From Sphingomonas paeninsulae (GTDB taxonomy: Bacteria; Pseudomonadota; Alphaproteobacteria; Sphingomonadales; Sphingomonadaceae), in assembly GCF_003660165.1 (NCBI RefSeq), contig NZ_CP032829.1:310001-374000 (forward strand): DNA of 64,000 nt. The letters run 5' to 3'. A model generated the notes under the pieces. That model was not told the DNA's origin and made no database searches. It was given only the letters and a program-made list of their open reading frames with translations. The position numbers and the translations under genes are program-made. Positions 50,507 to 62,193 of this stretch are shown here, one piece after another (position 1 is the stretch's first letter; each line of letters starts with the position of its first letter).

Positions 50507-51951
50507 ATGGGATGGAACGACACAGGGAATATGGGGATAATGGCACCTAACGGCACCCGCATGGTCATGCTGGTCGATGACGAGCCCGCGCAGGTCCGGC
50601 TTGTGTCGGCGCTGGCGGCCCGTGCCGGATGGCGATCGATTGTGGCTGGCGATCCTGAAATCGCCATTGCAATGCTCGGCACGCGCGACGGCATGATGCT
50701 CGACGCTATCCTTATTGACCGGCCCGGCGAAGACGTCGGCGCACTGATCGCAGAATTACGCGCCCGCCGCCCTGCTCTGCCGATCTTGATGCTGACGGCA
50801 AACGAATCGGTCGACATTGCCGTTTCGGCAATGCGCGCGGGGCTTCCGATTTTCTGGTAAAGCCGATTGCGCCCGAGCGGCTTCTGGCGGCGCTGGTCGC
50901 CGCGGTGGAAAATGGCTCTGGTGGCGGCGAATTGCGCCCGCTGACTGAAAAGATGTCGGCACCGCTGGGTTTCGACGAGATCGTTGGGTCAGCGCCGAAA
51001 TTTCGGTCCGCGCTTGCTATTGCTGCCAAAGCTGCGCGAGCGCGGGTGTCACTGCTGATCGAGGGCGAAAGCGGCGTCGGCAAGGCTGTCGTGGTCGAAG
51101 CAATCCATGCGGCATCACCCCGCGCCAAAAGGCCGTTGGTCACCATCAATTGTGGAACAATGGCGTCCAATCTGATCGAAAGCGAATTATTCGGCCACGA
51201 AAAAGGCGCGTTTGCGGGCGCGTTCCAGCAACAGGTTGGCAAATTTATCGACGCCGATGGTGGCACTTTGTTTCTCGATGAAGTCGGCGAGATGCCGTTG
51301 GAAGCACAGATCAAACTGCTGCGCGTGCTTCAGTCAGGCGAAGTGCTGCCGATCGGTGGTCGAGCCCGCGAAGTCGACGTGCGCGTGATCGTGGCATCAA
51401 ATCGGTCGCTGATCGACGAAGTTGCGGGCGGTCGTTTCCGCGAAGACCTGTATTATCGGCTGGCCGTGGTTCAGGTTGCCATACCACCGCTGCGTGAAAG
51501 GGCGGGAGATGTCCCGGCACTGGCGCGGCATATGATGGCGCGGATTGCACGACAACCCGGCTTGCGCGGTCTTGGCATTACCGAAGAAGCGATGGCGCTG
51601 CTCAGTGGCTATGTCTGGCCGGGCAATGTGCGACAGTTGCAGAATGCATTGTTCCGTGCCGCGGTCCTTTGCGACGGCGATGCTCTTACGGCGGCAGACT
51701 TCCCGCACATCGCGGGGCAATTGGTCACCGGACGCCCGCGCGGACATGACAGCGAGGGTCAGGCAGCGGGGGTTACTTTATTTCAGCCCGACGGTAATTT
51801 GCGCACACTCGACGCGATCGAAGCTGATGTGATCAGATTGGCGATCGGTCATTACCGCGGTCGCATGACAGAGGTTGCGCGGCGGCTCGGGATCGGACGT
51901 TCGACGCTTTATCGCAAGTTGGCCGAACTCGGAATTTCCGACGCAGCTTAG
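50507..51951 (+). pseudogene. Sigma-54-type response regulator (NtrC family), frame broken at a G run
   Basis: The receiver domain (MLVDDEPAQVRLVSALAARA, phosphoacceptor D in AILIDRPGED) stops at 50860, while the AAA+ and DNA-binding parts continue from ~50870 in another frame. One extra G in GGGG at 50839-50842 joins them as AMRAGASDFLVKP, the usual receiver end, giving ~480 residues. The AAA+ domain has Walker A GESGVGKA, NCGTMASNLIESELFGHEKG and a GAFAGA loop in place of GAFTGA. A Fis-type helix ends the protein (MTEVARRLGIGRSTLYRKL). Likely intact in the living cell. Start could also be 50540. Confidence 0.85.
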
Positions 51952-51960
51952 CTTTAGCGA

Positions 51961-54909
<2,949 letters not shown>

Positions 54910-54922
<13 letters not shown>

Positions 54923-56019
54923 GGTGGAAACCTCCGACTTTCGCCCGCTGTGTAAAGGCAGATGGCGTTGCCCGCAGGATCGCGGGTCCAGGCTTCGCGC
55001 CAGAGCCACGGCTGTTCGGTCGGCAGTATGTGGAATATCACGCCCGCCTGTTGCAGCCTTGCAACCTCGACGTCCAGATTATTGCATTCGAAATAGGTAC
55101 CGGCACTACCGCGATGGATCGAAAGCGTAACGCCACCGGGAGCTTCGAAGCGGGCATAGTCGGGAGCCGAATCCACGATCAGTTTCAAGCCAAGCGTTTG
55201 ATAAAAGCCACGCGAAGCTTCGTGATCGGTCGCGCCGAGCGTTATCTGGTTCAGGCGCATTTCGGGGGCAACATCCAGGACGACCCGTTGTTGTCCCATC
55301 GGACCGTGACCTGAACCGAGACCGGGCGCATTGAGAAGCGAGAGGCGCACGAAAAGCCGGGCATCGGCGACTGCGCTTTCAAGACTGGCCCCTTGTGCAA
55401 GCGACGTCGCGATGGCGCTGGCAAGCGTGCAGCCGGTCCCATGCGTGCTGGTCGTATCAATGCGCGGCGCCGACCATATTGCGCGGGTGCCGTTGGCGTC
55501 GATCAGTCGATCGGTAACTTCGTCGCCATTGGCATGCCCGCCCTTGACCAACACCGTCCCGCCGAGAGCGACCAATCGATCTTCGCCGCCAAGCGCCTCT
55601 AATTCAGGCAGATTCGGAGTGACCACCGATGCCATCGCGATGAGCCTGTCGAACGCCGCTATGGTCGCGGCATCGGCCAACCGACTGCCACTGGTCGACA
55701 CCATTACCGGGTCGAAGACGATTGGGATCGACAGTGGCGCAAGAGTGTCTGCCACCGCTTCTACCGTTGCCGCCGATCCGATCATGCCAATCTTTATCGC
55801 GTCCGCGCCAATGTCGTTTAAACAGCTTTTGATTTGTGCGATGACCATGTCGGTCGGCACCGGGTGAACCGCCTGAACCCCGGTGGTGTTCTGGGCCGTG
55901 ATCGCCGCAATCGCCGTCATCGCATGACCGCCAAGCATCGTCACAGTCTTGATATCGGCCTGTATCCCAGCGCCGCCGCCGCTATCCGACCCGGCAATGA
56001 TAAGGACGCGCGCCGTCAT
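54910..56019 (-). CDS. thiD: ThiD (hydroxymethylpyrimidine kinase) fused to a VOC/glyoxalase-like domain
   Basis: A 369-residue frame. Residues 1-255 are ThiD, the HMP and HMP-phosphate kinase of thiamine synthesis (IIAGSDSGGGAGIQADIKT, VFDPVMVSTSGSRL, KGGHANGDEVTD, TSTHGTGCTLASAI). Residues ~260-369 are a VOC-fold domain (RLNQITLGATDHEASRGFYQ, DYARFEAPGGVTLSIHR, PWLWREAWTRDPAGNAICLY). They join without a stop at LDVAPEMRLNQ. In relatives these are usually separate genes; a GGGGG run (55264-55268) at the junction leaves room for a frame artefact, though no simple one-base change gives a neat stop. Confidence 0.82.
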
Positions 56020-56228
56020 CCCCGGAACTTCCGTTCCGTCGATGCGGGGTTTTTGGCAAGCAGGTCGGCGGCACGGGTAGGTCGGGGTGCCAGAGCGCCA
56101 CCGCAATTGCGACATTGCGACCCTGCGCAATCAGGACACCATGTGCATTCGAAAGAACAGATCAATGCGCCGGCATCAGGCAGCAAATCACGCCCGCAAG
56201 ATTCGCAATCGGGACGCATTTCCAGCAT
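56016..56228 (-). CDS. DUF1272 zinc-binding small protein
   Basis: A 70-residue protein with MRPDCESCGRDLLPDAG, CSFECTWCPDCA and CRNCGGAL, eight Cys or more that likely bind two zinc ions, the DUF1272 pattern. Function unknown. It is coupled to glmM upstream and thiD downstream by overlaps. Confidence 0.9.
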   Translation of the reverse strand: MLEMRPDCESCGRDLLPDAGALICSFECTWCPDCAGSQCRNCGGALAPRPTRAADLLAKNPASTERKFRG

Positions 56229-57565
56229 TATCCTGCGGCCTTCACCGTCTCGCAGATCATATCGACCAGTCGCGTGACCTGAGCGCTGTCGTCGCCCTCC
56301 GCCATGACCCGGATCAAGGGTTCAGTGCCGGATGGACGAATGACGAGCCGCCCTTTGCCCACCAGTTCGGCTTCGGCTTCGGCGATAGCTGCTTTGACGT
56401 TTTTATCTTCGAGAGGCTTGCCCCCCGAAAAGCGCACGTTCTTCAAAAGTTGCGGCACGGGATCGAAAAGCCGGAGCAATTCGCTGGCTGGCTTGCCCGT
56501 CTTGACCAATTCGGCCAGCACCTGAAGCGCCGCGATCAGGCCGTCGCCCGTCGTCGCATAGTCGGACAGGATGATGTGCCCCGACTGTTCGCCGCCGACG
56601 TTGAACCCGGACTTGCGCATTTTTTCAAGGACATAACGGTCGCCAACGCTTGTCCGTTCAAGAGTCAGCCCCTGCCCCTGTAGATATCGTTCAAGGCCGA
56701 GGTTGGACATCACCGTGGCGACGATACCATTTCCCCGTAGCAAGCCGTGGCGTGCCCAGCTCGTTCCGATCAGCGCCATCAACTGGTCGCCGTCGACGAT
56801 CTGGCCGGTTTCATCGACCACGATCAGGCGGTCGGCGTCTCCGTCGAGGGCAATACCGATGTGCGCTCCACTGGCGACGACGGTTTCCTGCAACAGTGCC
56901 GGTGCAGTCGATCCGCAGCCGTCGTTGATATTGCGGCCGTCCGGCGTCACGCCGATCTGGATGAGTTCTGCGCCAAGCTCCCAAAGAGCCATCGGAGCGA
57001 CCTGATAAGCGGCACCGTTTGCGCAATCGATCACGACTTTCAGCCCGTCGAGTCGAAGATCCTCGGGAAAAGTGGATTTCGCAGCATGAATGTAACGACC
57101 GCGCGCATCCTCCACCCGGCGGGCGCGACCGATATCGCGCGAAGGTGCGAGCGCAGTCGGAACATCGAGCAGCCGTTCGATTTCCGCTTCGGCTTCGTCG
57201 GACAGTTTGTAGCCGTCGGGACCGAACAGCTTTATCCCGTTATCTTCATAAGGGTTGTGGCTGGCTGAGATCATCACGCCAAGATCGGCGCGCATCGACT
57301 GGGTAAGCAGAGCGACGGCGGGCGTCGGGATCGGCCCGAACTGGATGACATCCATGCCAACGCTGGTGAATCCGGCAACGAGCGCCGATTCCATCATGTA
57401 ACCCGACAAACGCGTGTCCTTGCCGATAACGACACGATGACGGTGGCTGCCCCGCAGGAAATAGCTGCCTGCTGCCTGCCCCACTTTCATCGCGATTTCT
57501 GCCGTCATTGGCGCAACGTTGGTACGTCCGCGAATTCCGTCGGTGCCGAAAAATTTACGCGTCAC
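56228..57565 (-). CDS. glmM: Phosphoglucosamine mutase
   Basis: A 445-residue enzyme that converts glucosamine-6-phosphate to glucosamine-1-phosphate for peptidoglycan and [14 protein letters not shown] starts the protein, the phosphoserine is S102 in [15 protein letters not shown], the metal loop is LDGDADR (~242) and the C-terminal phosphate loop [12 protein letters not shown]. Usual length. Confidence 0.96.
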   Translation of the reverse strand: MTRKFFGTDGIRGRTNVAPMTAEIAMKVGQAAGSYFLRGSHRHRVVIGKDTRLSGYMMESALVAGFTSVGMDVIQFGPIPTPAVALLTQSMRADLGVMISASHNPYEDNGIKLFGPDGYKLSDEAEAEIERLLDVPTALAPSRDIGRARRVEDARGRYIHAAKSTFPEDLRLDGLKVVIDCANGAAYQVAPMALWELGAELIQIGVTPDGRNINDGCGSTAPALLQETVVASGAHIGIALDGDADRLIVVDETGQIVDGDQLMALIGTSWARHGLLRGNGIVATVMSNLGLERYLQGQGLTLERTSVGDRYVLEKMRKSGFNVGGEQSGHIILSDYATTGDGLIAALQVLAELVKTGKPASELLRLFDPVPQLLKNVRFSGGKPLEDKNVKAAIAEAEAELVGKGRLVIRPSGTEPLIRVMAEGDDSAQVTRLVDMICETVKAAG

Positions 57566-57649
57566 TCTGAGGCTTCCTCTTCTTATCGACCGAATTACCC
57601 GTTGGAATTACTGCTTTCGCCTGATTGTCATAGAAGGCAAGACGGTGTG

Positions 57650-58902
57650 ATGTCGAACGCAACACGTATTCTTTCCGCGCTCATCGTAGGGCTGATCCTC
57701 GGGATCGCCGCAGTGGCATTTTCACCAGAAATGGCAAAGACGGCGGCATCGATCGCCGATCCTGTCGGGACGCTGTGGCTGAACGGTTTGCGCATGACGA
57801 TTATTCCCCTTGTGGTGGCTCTGCTGGTTACGGGGATCGGGCAGACCGCAGAGGCCGCGCGCGCAGGGCGACTGGCGGGACGCGCGATGATCTGGTTCGT
57901 CGCGGTGTTATGGGCGACGACGATCGTATCGGCACTGATCTTTCCGATACTACTCGATTTGTGGCCGATGCCCGCAGAATCGGCGAGCGCACTGAAGGCA
58001 GCATTGAGCCAGGCCGCGCCGACCGGCCCAGTGCCGACACTCGGCGATTTCGTGCGATCGATCATTCCATCCAACCCCATTTCCGCAGCCGCCGACAATG
58101 CGATCCTGCCGCTGGTGGTGTTCGCAACCTTTTTTGCGTTCGCCGTCACCCAATTGCCGCCCGGACCGCGTGACAGGATGACGGGGTTTTTCAGTGCGCT
58201 TGCCGATACGATGTTGATCATCATCGGCTGGGTCTTGCGGTTTGCACCCATTGGGGTGTTCGCACTGGCGTTTGCAGTCGGTGCCCGGTCGGGCGCAGCC
58301 GCGTTCGGCGCGCTCGCCCATTATGTCGTTTGCGTGTCGAGCATGGGGATTTTGGTCGGACTGAGCGGCTATGGCGTCGCGCGGATCGCCGGACGTGTTC
58401 CCCTGATGACATTTGCCCGCACGGTCGCCCCGGCTCAGGCCGTTGCGATCAGCACCCAGTCCTCGCTCGCGTCGTTGCCCGAAATGTTGCGCGCCACGGA
58501 AAATCTTGGCGCGCCTCAGGCGACGGCAGGGGTCGTCCTGCCGCTGGCGGTGGCGCTATTCCGCGCGACCAGTCCCGCAATGAACCTCGCCGTCGCGCTG
58601 TATATTGCGCACTGGTACGGCATTGCGCTGACCCCACCGTCCTGTTCGCGGGCGTTGCGACGGCCGCGGTCACGACGATGGGTTCGGTCAGCCTGCCCGG
58701 CACGATCACCTATTTCTCGTCCGTCGCGCCGGTAGCGCTCGTGATGGGCGTCCCGCTCGAACCGCTCGCACTTTTGGTCGCGGTCGAAACGGTGCCCGAT
58801 ATTTTCCGGACGCTGGGCAATGTCACGATGGACGTGGCCGCAACCATTTCCATCGCGCGACAATCGGGAACGATAGTTGAGAACCCGGCTCCCGCTATTT
58901 AA
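57650..58902 (+). pseudogene. Dicarboxylate/amino-acid:cation symporter (DAACS family), frame broken at a C run
   Basis: About 415 residues with eight or more hydrophobic helices. Family segments are TLWLNGLRMTIIPLVVALLV, NAILPLVVFATFFAFAV, AISTQSSLASLPEML and FRATSPAMNLAVALYIAHW. The frame breaks at CCCC (58632-58635); one extra C gives IALTPTVLFAGVATAAVTTM and a normal C-terminus to 58902. Such carriers import C4-dicarboxylates or glutamate with protons or sodium. Probably intact in the organism. The 3' end overlaps the convergent POT gene by 8 bases. Confidence 0.85.
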
Positions 58903-60685
58903 CCCCGTGCATCCACTTCCTGATGAGCGGTGAGACGATCAGCAGGAACACGCCGATACCCGCCGCGAAAAGGCCGATCGTCCAGAACGTTCCCGCATAG
59001 GTATCCAGGCTGACCTTCGCATTGGTCACCTGACCGCCAACGGTTTCGACGCTGGCAACCTGCGCGACCATTCCGGCGAAATACTGGGCAACAGAGATCG
59101 ACAGGAACCAGACCCCCATCATCATGCCGACGACACGCGCAATCGACAGCTTGGTGATCATGCTGAGGCCAACCGGTGAGATGCAGAGTTCGGCGATCGA
59201 ATGGATCAGGTAAAGTCCGGCGAGCCACCAGATGCCGACCTTGTAATCGGGGCCGACAAACTGCGTTCCCCATACGAGGAACAGAAAACCGAGGCCAACA
59301 CCGATCAGTGCGATTCCGAACTTGACCGGAATGGTCGGTTCGATCCCACGCCGCGCCATAGCCGTCCACAGGACACTGAACACCGGGGCAAGCGCCACGA
59401 TGAAGAACGCGTTGAAAAACTGCGTCTGTCCCGCCGAAATGCTGAACCAGCCAAAGATCGACAGGTCGGTATTGCGATCGGCGAACAGGGTCAGCGAAGA
59501 CCCTGCCTGTTCGAACAGCGTCCAGAAAGTGACGTTGAAGACGATCAGCACGATCGCCGCCAGCATCATCTGAAACTCCTGTCGCGAACCCACGCGCGAC
59601 GACCAGATCGGGATGCCGATGACTGCAATGATAAAGGTAAAGAACAATGCCTTTGCCATGATCGGCAATGCGAGAAGATAACCGACGATACCCGATCCCG
59701 ACCCCGCGTGTGGCGCATTCATCAGGTTCGTGAACAGAAACCAGATCACGGGAATCGCGAGCAATGCACCGATGTAGATGAGCTTGGACCGGTCCGGACC
59801 GGTGGAGACGGGCGGCTCGCCATAACCCTTCAGCTTGCCGCCATCGAACTGGATCAAACTATACGAAAACAGCATTCCGATCGCTGCCAGCAAAAAGCCT
59901 GCCCACCAGCCGACAGCAACCGCAAGAAACGGACATAGCAGTTGCGAAAACAGCGAGCCGAGGTTGATGCCCATGTAGAATATCGTGAAACCCGCATCGC
60001 GGCGCCGGTCGCCCTGTGCATAAAGCGAACCGACGATGGTTGAGATATTCGGTTTAAAGAACCCGTTGCCGACCGTGATCAGCGACAGAGCGACCAGCAT
60101 CAACGCTGTATAAAATGGATTACGGTCGCCGCCTGCTTCGAAATCCTTGCCTTCGACGCGGCGAACTTCTTTGCCATCGGCGCCAAGAAGCGAAACCGTT
60201 TTGTCGTCATTCCCCTTTATCAGCAACGAACGGTTGTCGATATTGACGAACTGATGACGGGTTTCGCCCGAGCCCTTGACCGTGATTTCGTAACGCTGGC
60301 CGTCGACCTTCGCGAAAGGGGTCGCAGTCTGTCCGCCGAAACAAAGCACGAAATAGCCGAGCGACATGACCAGCGCGCCGAACTTGATCGACCTTTTCGC
60401 GCCGAGGTAGCGATCCGCGATCAGCCCGCCGACCAGCGGCGTCAGGTAAACCAGCGCTGTGAACCCGCCATAAAGGCCGGTCGTCGTCTGGTCGCTGAAA
60501 AGGAAATGGTCGGCGAGGTACAGCGTCAACAGCGCTCGCATACCGTAAAAGCCGAACCGTTCCCACATCTCGGTCGTGAACAACCGCGCCAGTTGCCGGG
60601 GATGCCCGAACCATGTTTCGCCACTGGCGGGATTGACGTGGCTGATATCGGGTTCGCCCGGTGAATCGGCGGTTGGGGTATCCAT
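58895..60685 (-). CDS. POT-family proton-coupled peptide transporter
   Basis: A 596-residue protein with ~14 transmembrane helices. The PTR2 signature is TEMWERFGFYGMRALLTLYL, followed by GLYGGFTALVYLTPLVGGLI. A ~60-residue loop after helix 4 (KVDGQRYEITVKGSGETRHQ) is periplasmic and larger than in E. coli relatives, as in other sphingomonad and xanthomonad members. It imports di- and tripeptides. The transposon lies 92 bases upstream of the start at 60685, so its promoter may be affected. Confidence 0.92.
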   Translation of the reverse strand: MDTPTADSPGEPDISHVNPASGETWFGHPRQLARLFTTEMWERFGFYGMRALLTLYLADHFLFSDQTTTGLYGGFTALVYLTPLVGGLIADRYLGAKRSIKFGALVMSLGYFVLCFGGQTATPFAKVDGQRYEITVKGSGETRHQFVNIDNRSLLIKGNDDKTVSLLGADGKEVRRVEGKDFEAGGDRNPFYTALMLVALSLITVGNGFFKPNISTIVGSLYAQGDRRRDAGFTIFYMGINLGSLFSQLLCPFLAVAVGWWAGFLLAAIGMLFSYSLIQFDGGKLKGYGEPPVSTGPDRSKLIYIGALLAIPVIWFLFTNLMNAPHAGSGSGIVGYLLALPIMAKALFFTFIIAVIGIPIWSSRVGSRQEFQMMLAAIVLIVFNVTFWTLFEQAGSSLTLFADRNTDLSIFGWFSISAGQTQFFNAFFIVALAPVFSVLWTAMARRGIEPTIPVKFGIALIGVGLGFLFLVWGTQFVGPDYKVGIWWLAGLYLIHSIAELCISPVGLSMITKLSIARVVGMMMGVWFLSISVAQYFAGMVAQVASVETVGGQVTNAKVSLDTYAGTFWTIGLFAAGIGVFLLIVSPLIRKWMHGVK

Positions 60686-60769
60686 GCGGCACAAATTCCT
60701 TAAGCGTAACAGGCGTCTATCGCGCCCGATCATGCCGCGAAGACTAGCGCGGAAATTGCGCGTGTGAAG

Positions 60770-60777
60770 AAGATTGT
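60770..60777. repeat. Left target-site duplication of the transposon
   Basis: AAGATTGT stands directly before the left inverted repeat and again directly after the right one (63194-63201). Eight bases is the usual IS1595-family duplication. Confidence 0.93.
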
Positions 60778-60803
60778 GGCGATTATATACATGACAAAGC
60801 ACC
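60778..60803. repeat. Left terminal inverted repeat
   Basis: 26 bases starting GGCGATTATATACATGAC and ending GCACC; the complement of the right end with a single A/T difference at position 14. It contains the ATG of the first passenger ORF. Confidence 0.93.
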
Positions 60804-61060
60804 AAGATAACGCTACAGGATTGTCGGGACAGGCCGGCGCAGAAATTGAGTTCACGGACCTACAGCTAAGCGCGTTGCGTGAGGCTGTGGGTCTTTGGCT
60901 TACCGAGAGCCAGGAAGAGCTTCGCGACGGTGGCTATGGAGATGTTAAGTCCCTAGCCCTTCGAATTGCGCCGCTCGTGCATATTTCCTCAAGCTGGTCA
61001 TGTGTGACCGTTAAGCAGTCCACCGCCGCAGACGCTAACTCGCGGAACTGCCAGACGTGA
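60791..61060 (+). CDS. Passenger ORF starting inside the left inverted repeat
   Basis: An 89-residue frame whose ATG is bases 14-16 of the transposon end (MTKHQDNATGLSGQAG). Residues ~18-58 (EFTDLQLSALREAVGLWLTE, GGYGDVKSLALRIAPL) look protein-like and helical. The last ~40 residues are antisense to the end of the HEPN-like gene and look random, so the gene may be truncated or the two may truly overlap. No family recognised. Confidence 0.5.
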   Translation: MTKHQDNATGLSGQAGAEIEFTDLQLSALREAVGLWLTESQEELRDGGYGDVKSLALRIAPLVHISSSWSCVTVKQSTAADANSRNCQT

Positions 61061-61470
61061 TCGTGGAACGTGGCGGCATTATAATCATGTCTCTTCACTC
61101 GGTAACGGTCATCAACCGAACGCGTAAAGAAACTGAATTTTGTAAAGTCATGTTCGGACGCCAGAGTGCCGTGCATAAGGGCATTACGCTTTGCAAATGA
61201 CATTGCAGTTTTGAGATGAGAGATCGCATCGTCTCGACCTTCGAGGCGCAACAAGGCATAAAGAATGCTGATTTTCGCTTTATGTTGAAGCGTTCCAAGA
61301 ACAATGGAAGCGTGCAGCATCTCCATCTTGGTTATTTTCCATATCTCGCACTCGATATGCATTTCAACCTTACCCCACAGTGCGATCAAAATTCCAAGAT
61401 CGTGCAGAAACTGCGTCCGCTGCTCCACCCCTTCGATATCTCCCCCACCTATGGTAGGTATTTTGACCAT
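60934..61470 (-). CDS. HEPN-like protein (Rx4H motif), transposon passenger
   Basis: A 178-residue all-helical protein of no named family that I recognise. The central part (IALWGKVEMHIECEIWKITK, ASIVLGTLQHKAKISILYAL, SFAKRNALMHGTL) ends in R95-NALM-H100, the R-x4-H signature of HEPN ribonucleases, placed after two long helices as in that fold. HEPN proteins act in toxin-antitoxin and abortive-infection systems. The start overlaps head-to-head with the 42-residue gene (CATG). The assignment is inference from the motif and helix pattern. Confidence 0.6.
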   Translation of the reverse strand: MVKIPTIGGGDIEGVEQRTQFLHDLGILIALWGKVEMHIECEIWKITKMEMLHASIVLGTLQHKAKISILYALLRLEGRDDAISHLKTAMSFAKRNALMHGTLASEHDFTKFSFFTRSVDDRYRVKRHDYNAATFHDHVWQFRELASAAVDCLTVTHDQLEEICTSGAIRRARDLTSP

Positions 61471-61597
61471 GACACAGACCGATCAACAAAAAACAGACGA
61501 CGTGCTGCGGCGGATGCTCGCAACACCGCCTAAGCCCCATGAATCTGAACGAGAGTCAAAGGGCGCGGAAAGGGAACGGCAGGGCAAGTCTCAATGA
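61469..61597 (+). CDS. Small 42-residue protein, divergent from the HEPN-like gene
   Basis: MTQTDQQKTDDVLRRMLATP then PPKPHESERESKGAERERQG; the DDVLRRML-TPPKPH pattern occurs in many short alphaproteobacterial proteins of unknown role. Its ATG overlaps the ATG of the opposite gene by two bases. Highly charged and helical, it could be an antitoxin-like partner, but this is inference. It ends before a terminator hairpin. Confidence 0.6.
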   Translation: MTQTDQQKTDDVLRRMLATPPKPHESERESKGAERERQGKSQ

Positions 61598-61620
61598 GAG
61601 AAAGCCCCGCCGAAGTTTGC

Positions 61621-61645
61621 AAGGGGCCGCTTAATGCGGCCCCTT
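61621..61645. terminator. Bidirectional hairpin between converging passenger genes
   Basis: AAGGGGCCGC-TTAAT-GCGGCCCCTT is a perfect 10 bp stem with a 5-base loop, lying between the stop codons of the 42-residue gene and the Cas2-like gene. It should end transcription from both sides. Confidence 0.8.
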
Positions 61646-61647
61646 GG

Positions 61648-61938
61648 TTAAGCCGCCAGTTGGGCTGGAGTTACGTTTGTCGACAACCAAGCGTTTGCTG
61701 CGGGGCCGACGCGACGGGTTGCCCAATCAGCGCCTTGTGTCAGCTCGAATACGCCCGCAGTATCGTCACCATCAAGAGCGGTGATAACGATGTCGCGAAC
61801 CTGTTCAGCGGTGCCCTGAACGCTGATTAGCCAGTTCGATTCAGTGAGCTTCGTTGCACCCCATATTGCCATAAGGCGATAAATGGGTGCGTAGTTGCGG
61901 GCGTTGTGAAGATCGTACGTTACAAGGTATTTAGTCAT
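61648..61938 (-). CDS. Cas2/VapD-like (SinR-type) ferredoxin-fold protein, transposon passenger
   Basis: A 96-residue protein beginning MTKYLVTYDLHNARNYAPIY, then RLMAIWGATKLTESNWLISV, VRDIVITALDGDDTAGVFEL and GADWATRRV. The first strand with its Asp (D9), the helix, the W-containing second strand and the late strand match Cas2/VapD-like proteins annotated as the SinR family. No cas1 or repeat array is near. Relatives include VapD RNases and Cas2 nucleases. The start at 61938 is chosen from this alignment. Confidence 0.72.
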   Translation of the reverse strand: MTKYLVTYDLHNARNYAPIYRLMAIWGATKLTESNWLISVQGTAEQVRDIVITALDGDDTAGVFELTQGADWATRRVGPAANAWLSTNVTPAQLAA

Positions 61939-62024
61939 GGCTTTAGTGTCCGTGCTTGCGCACGGAGGCGGGTTGACAACCGCAAATGTCAGGAGCAAAT
62001 GAGCCCTGCTAGCAAATTACCTAC

Positions 62025-62090
62025 CCGCCCCCGAGGCGGTTTTTTCCAAAATCATACGCAACAACCCGAGGTGTTAACGCACCTCGGGTT
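62025..62090. other. Two strong hairpins between Cas2-like and transposase genes
   Basis: CCGCC-CCCGA-GGCGG followed by six or more T (62025-62046) is a textbook intrinsic terminator on the plus strand. AACCCGAGGTG and CACCTCGGGTT (62063-62090) form a perfect 11 bp stem with a 6-base loop. No plus-strand gene ends here, so a short RNA from a promoter near TTGACA (61973-61978) is possible. A 33-codon frame (from 61999) spans both hairpins but is not convincing. Bases 62091-62193 hold nothing I recognise. Confidence 0.5.
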
Positions 62091-62193
62091 CGTTCGTTAA
62101 AGCGTTGTAAACCAAGAGTCGATTCACAATCTGTTCACGCTTCAGTCTCGCGGCGTTCGCCTCTGCCTACGCCACCTGCCCAGCGCTTTTGTC

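Noticed and set aside
61648-61938. CRISPR-Cas locus
   Set aside because: A Cas2-like gene is present, but there is no cas1, no effector and no repeat-spacer array in the window.
61999-62100. 33-codon frame (MSPASKLPTRPRGG...) as a gene
   Set aside because: It spans an intrinsic terminator and a perfect stem-loop and has a poorly spaced ribosome site; structure explains the bases better.
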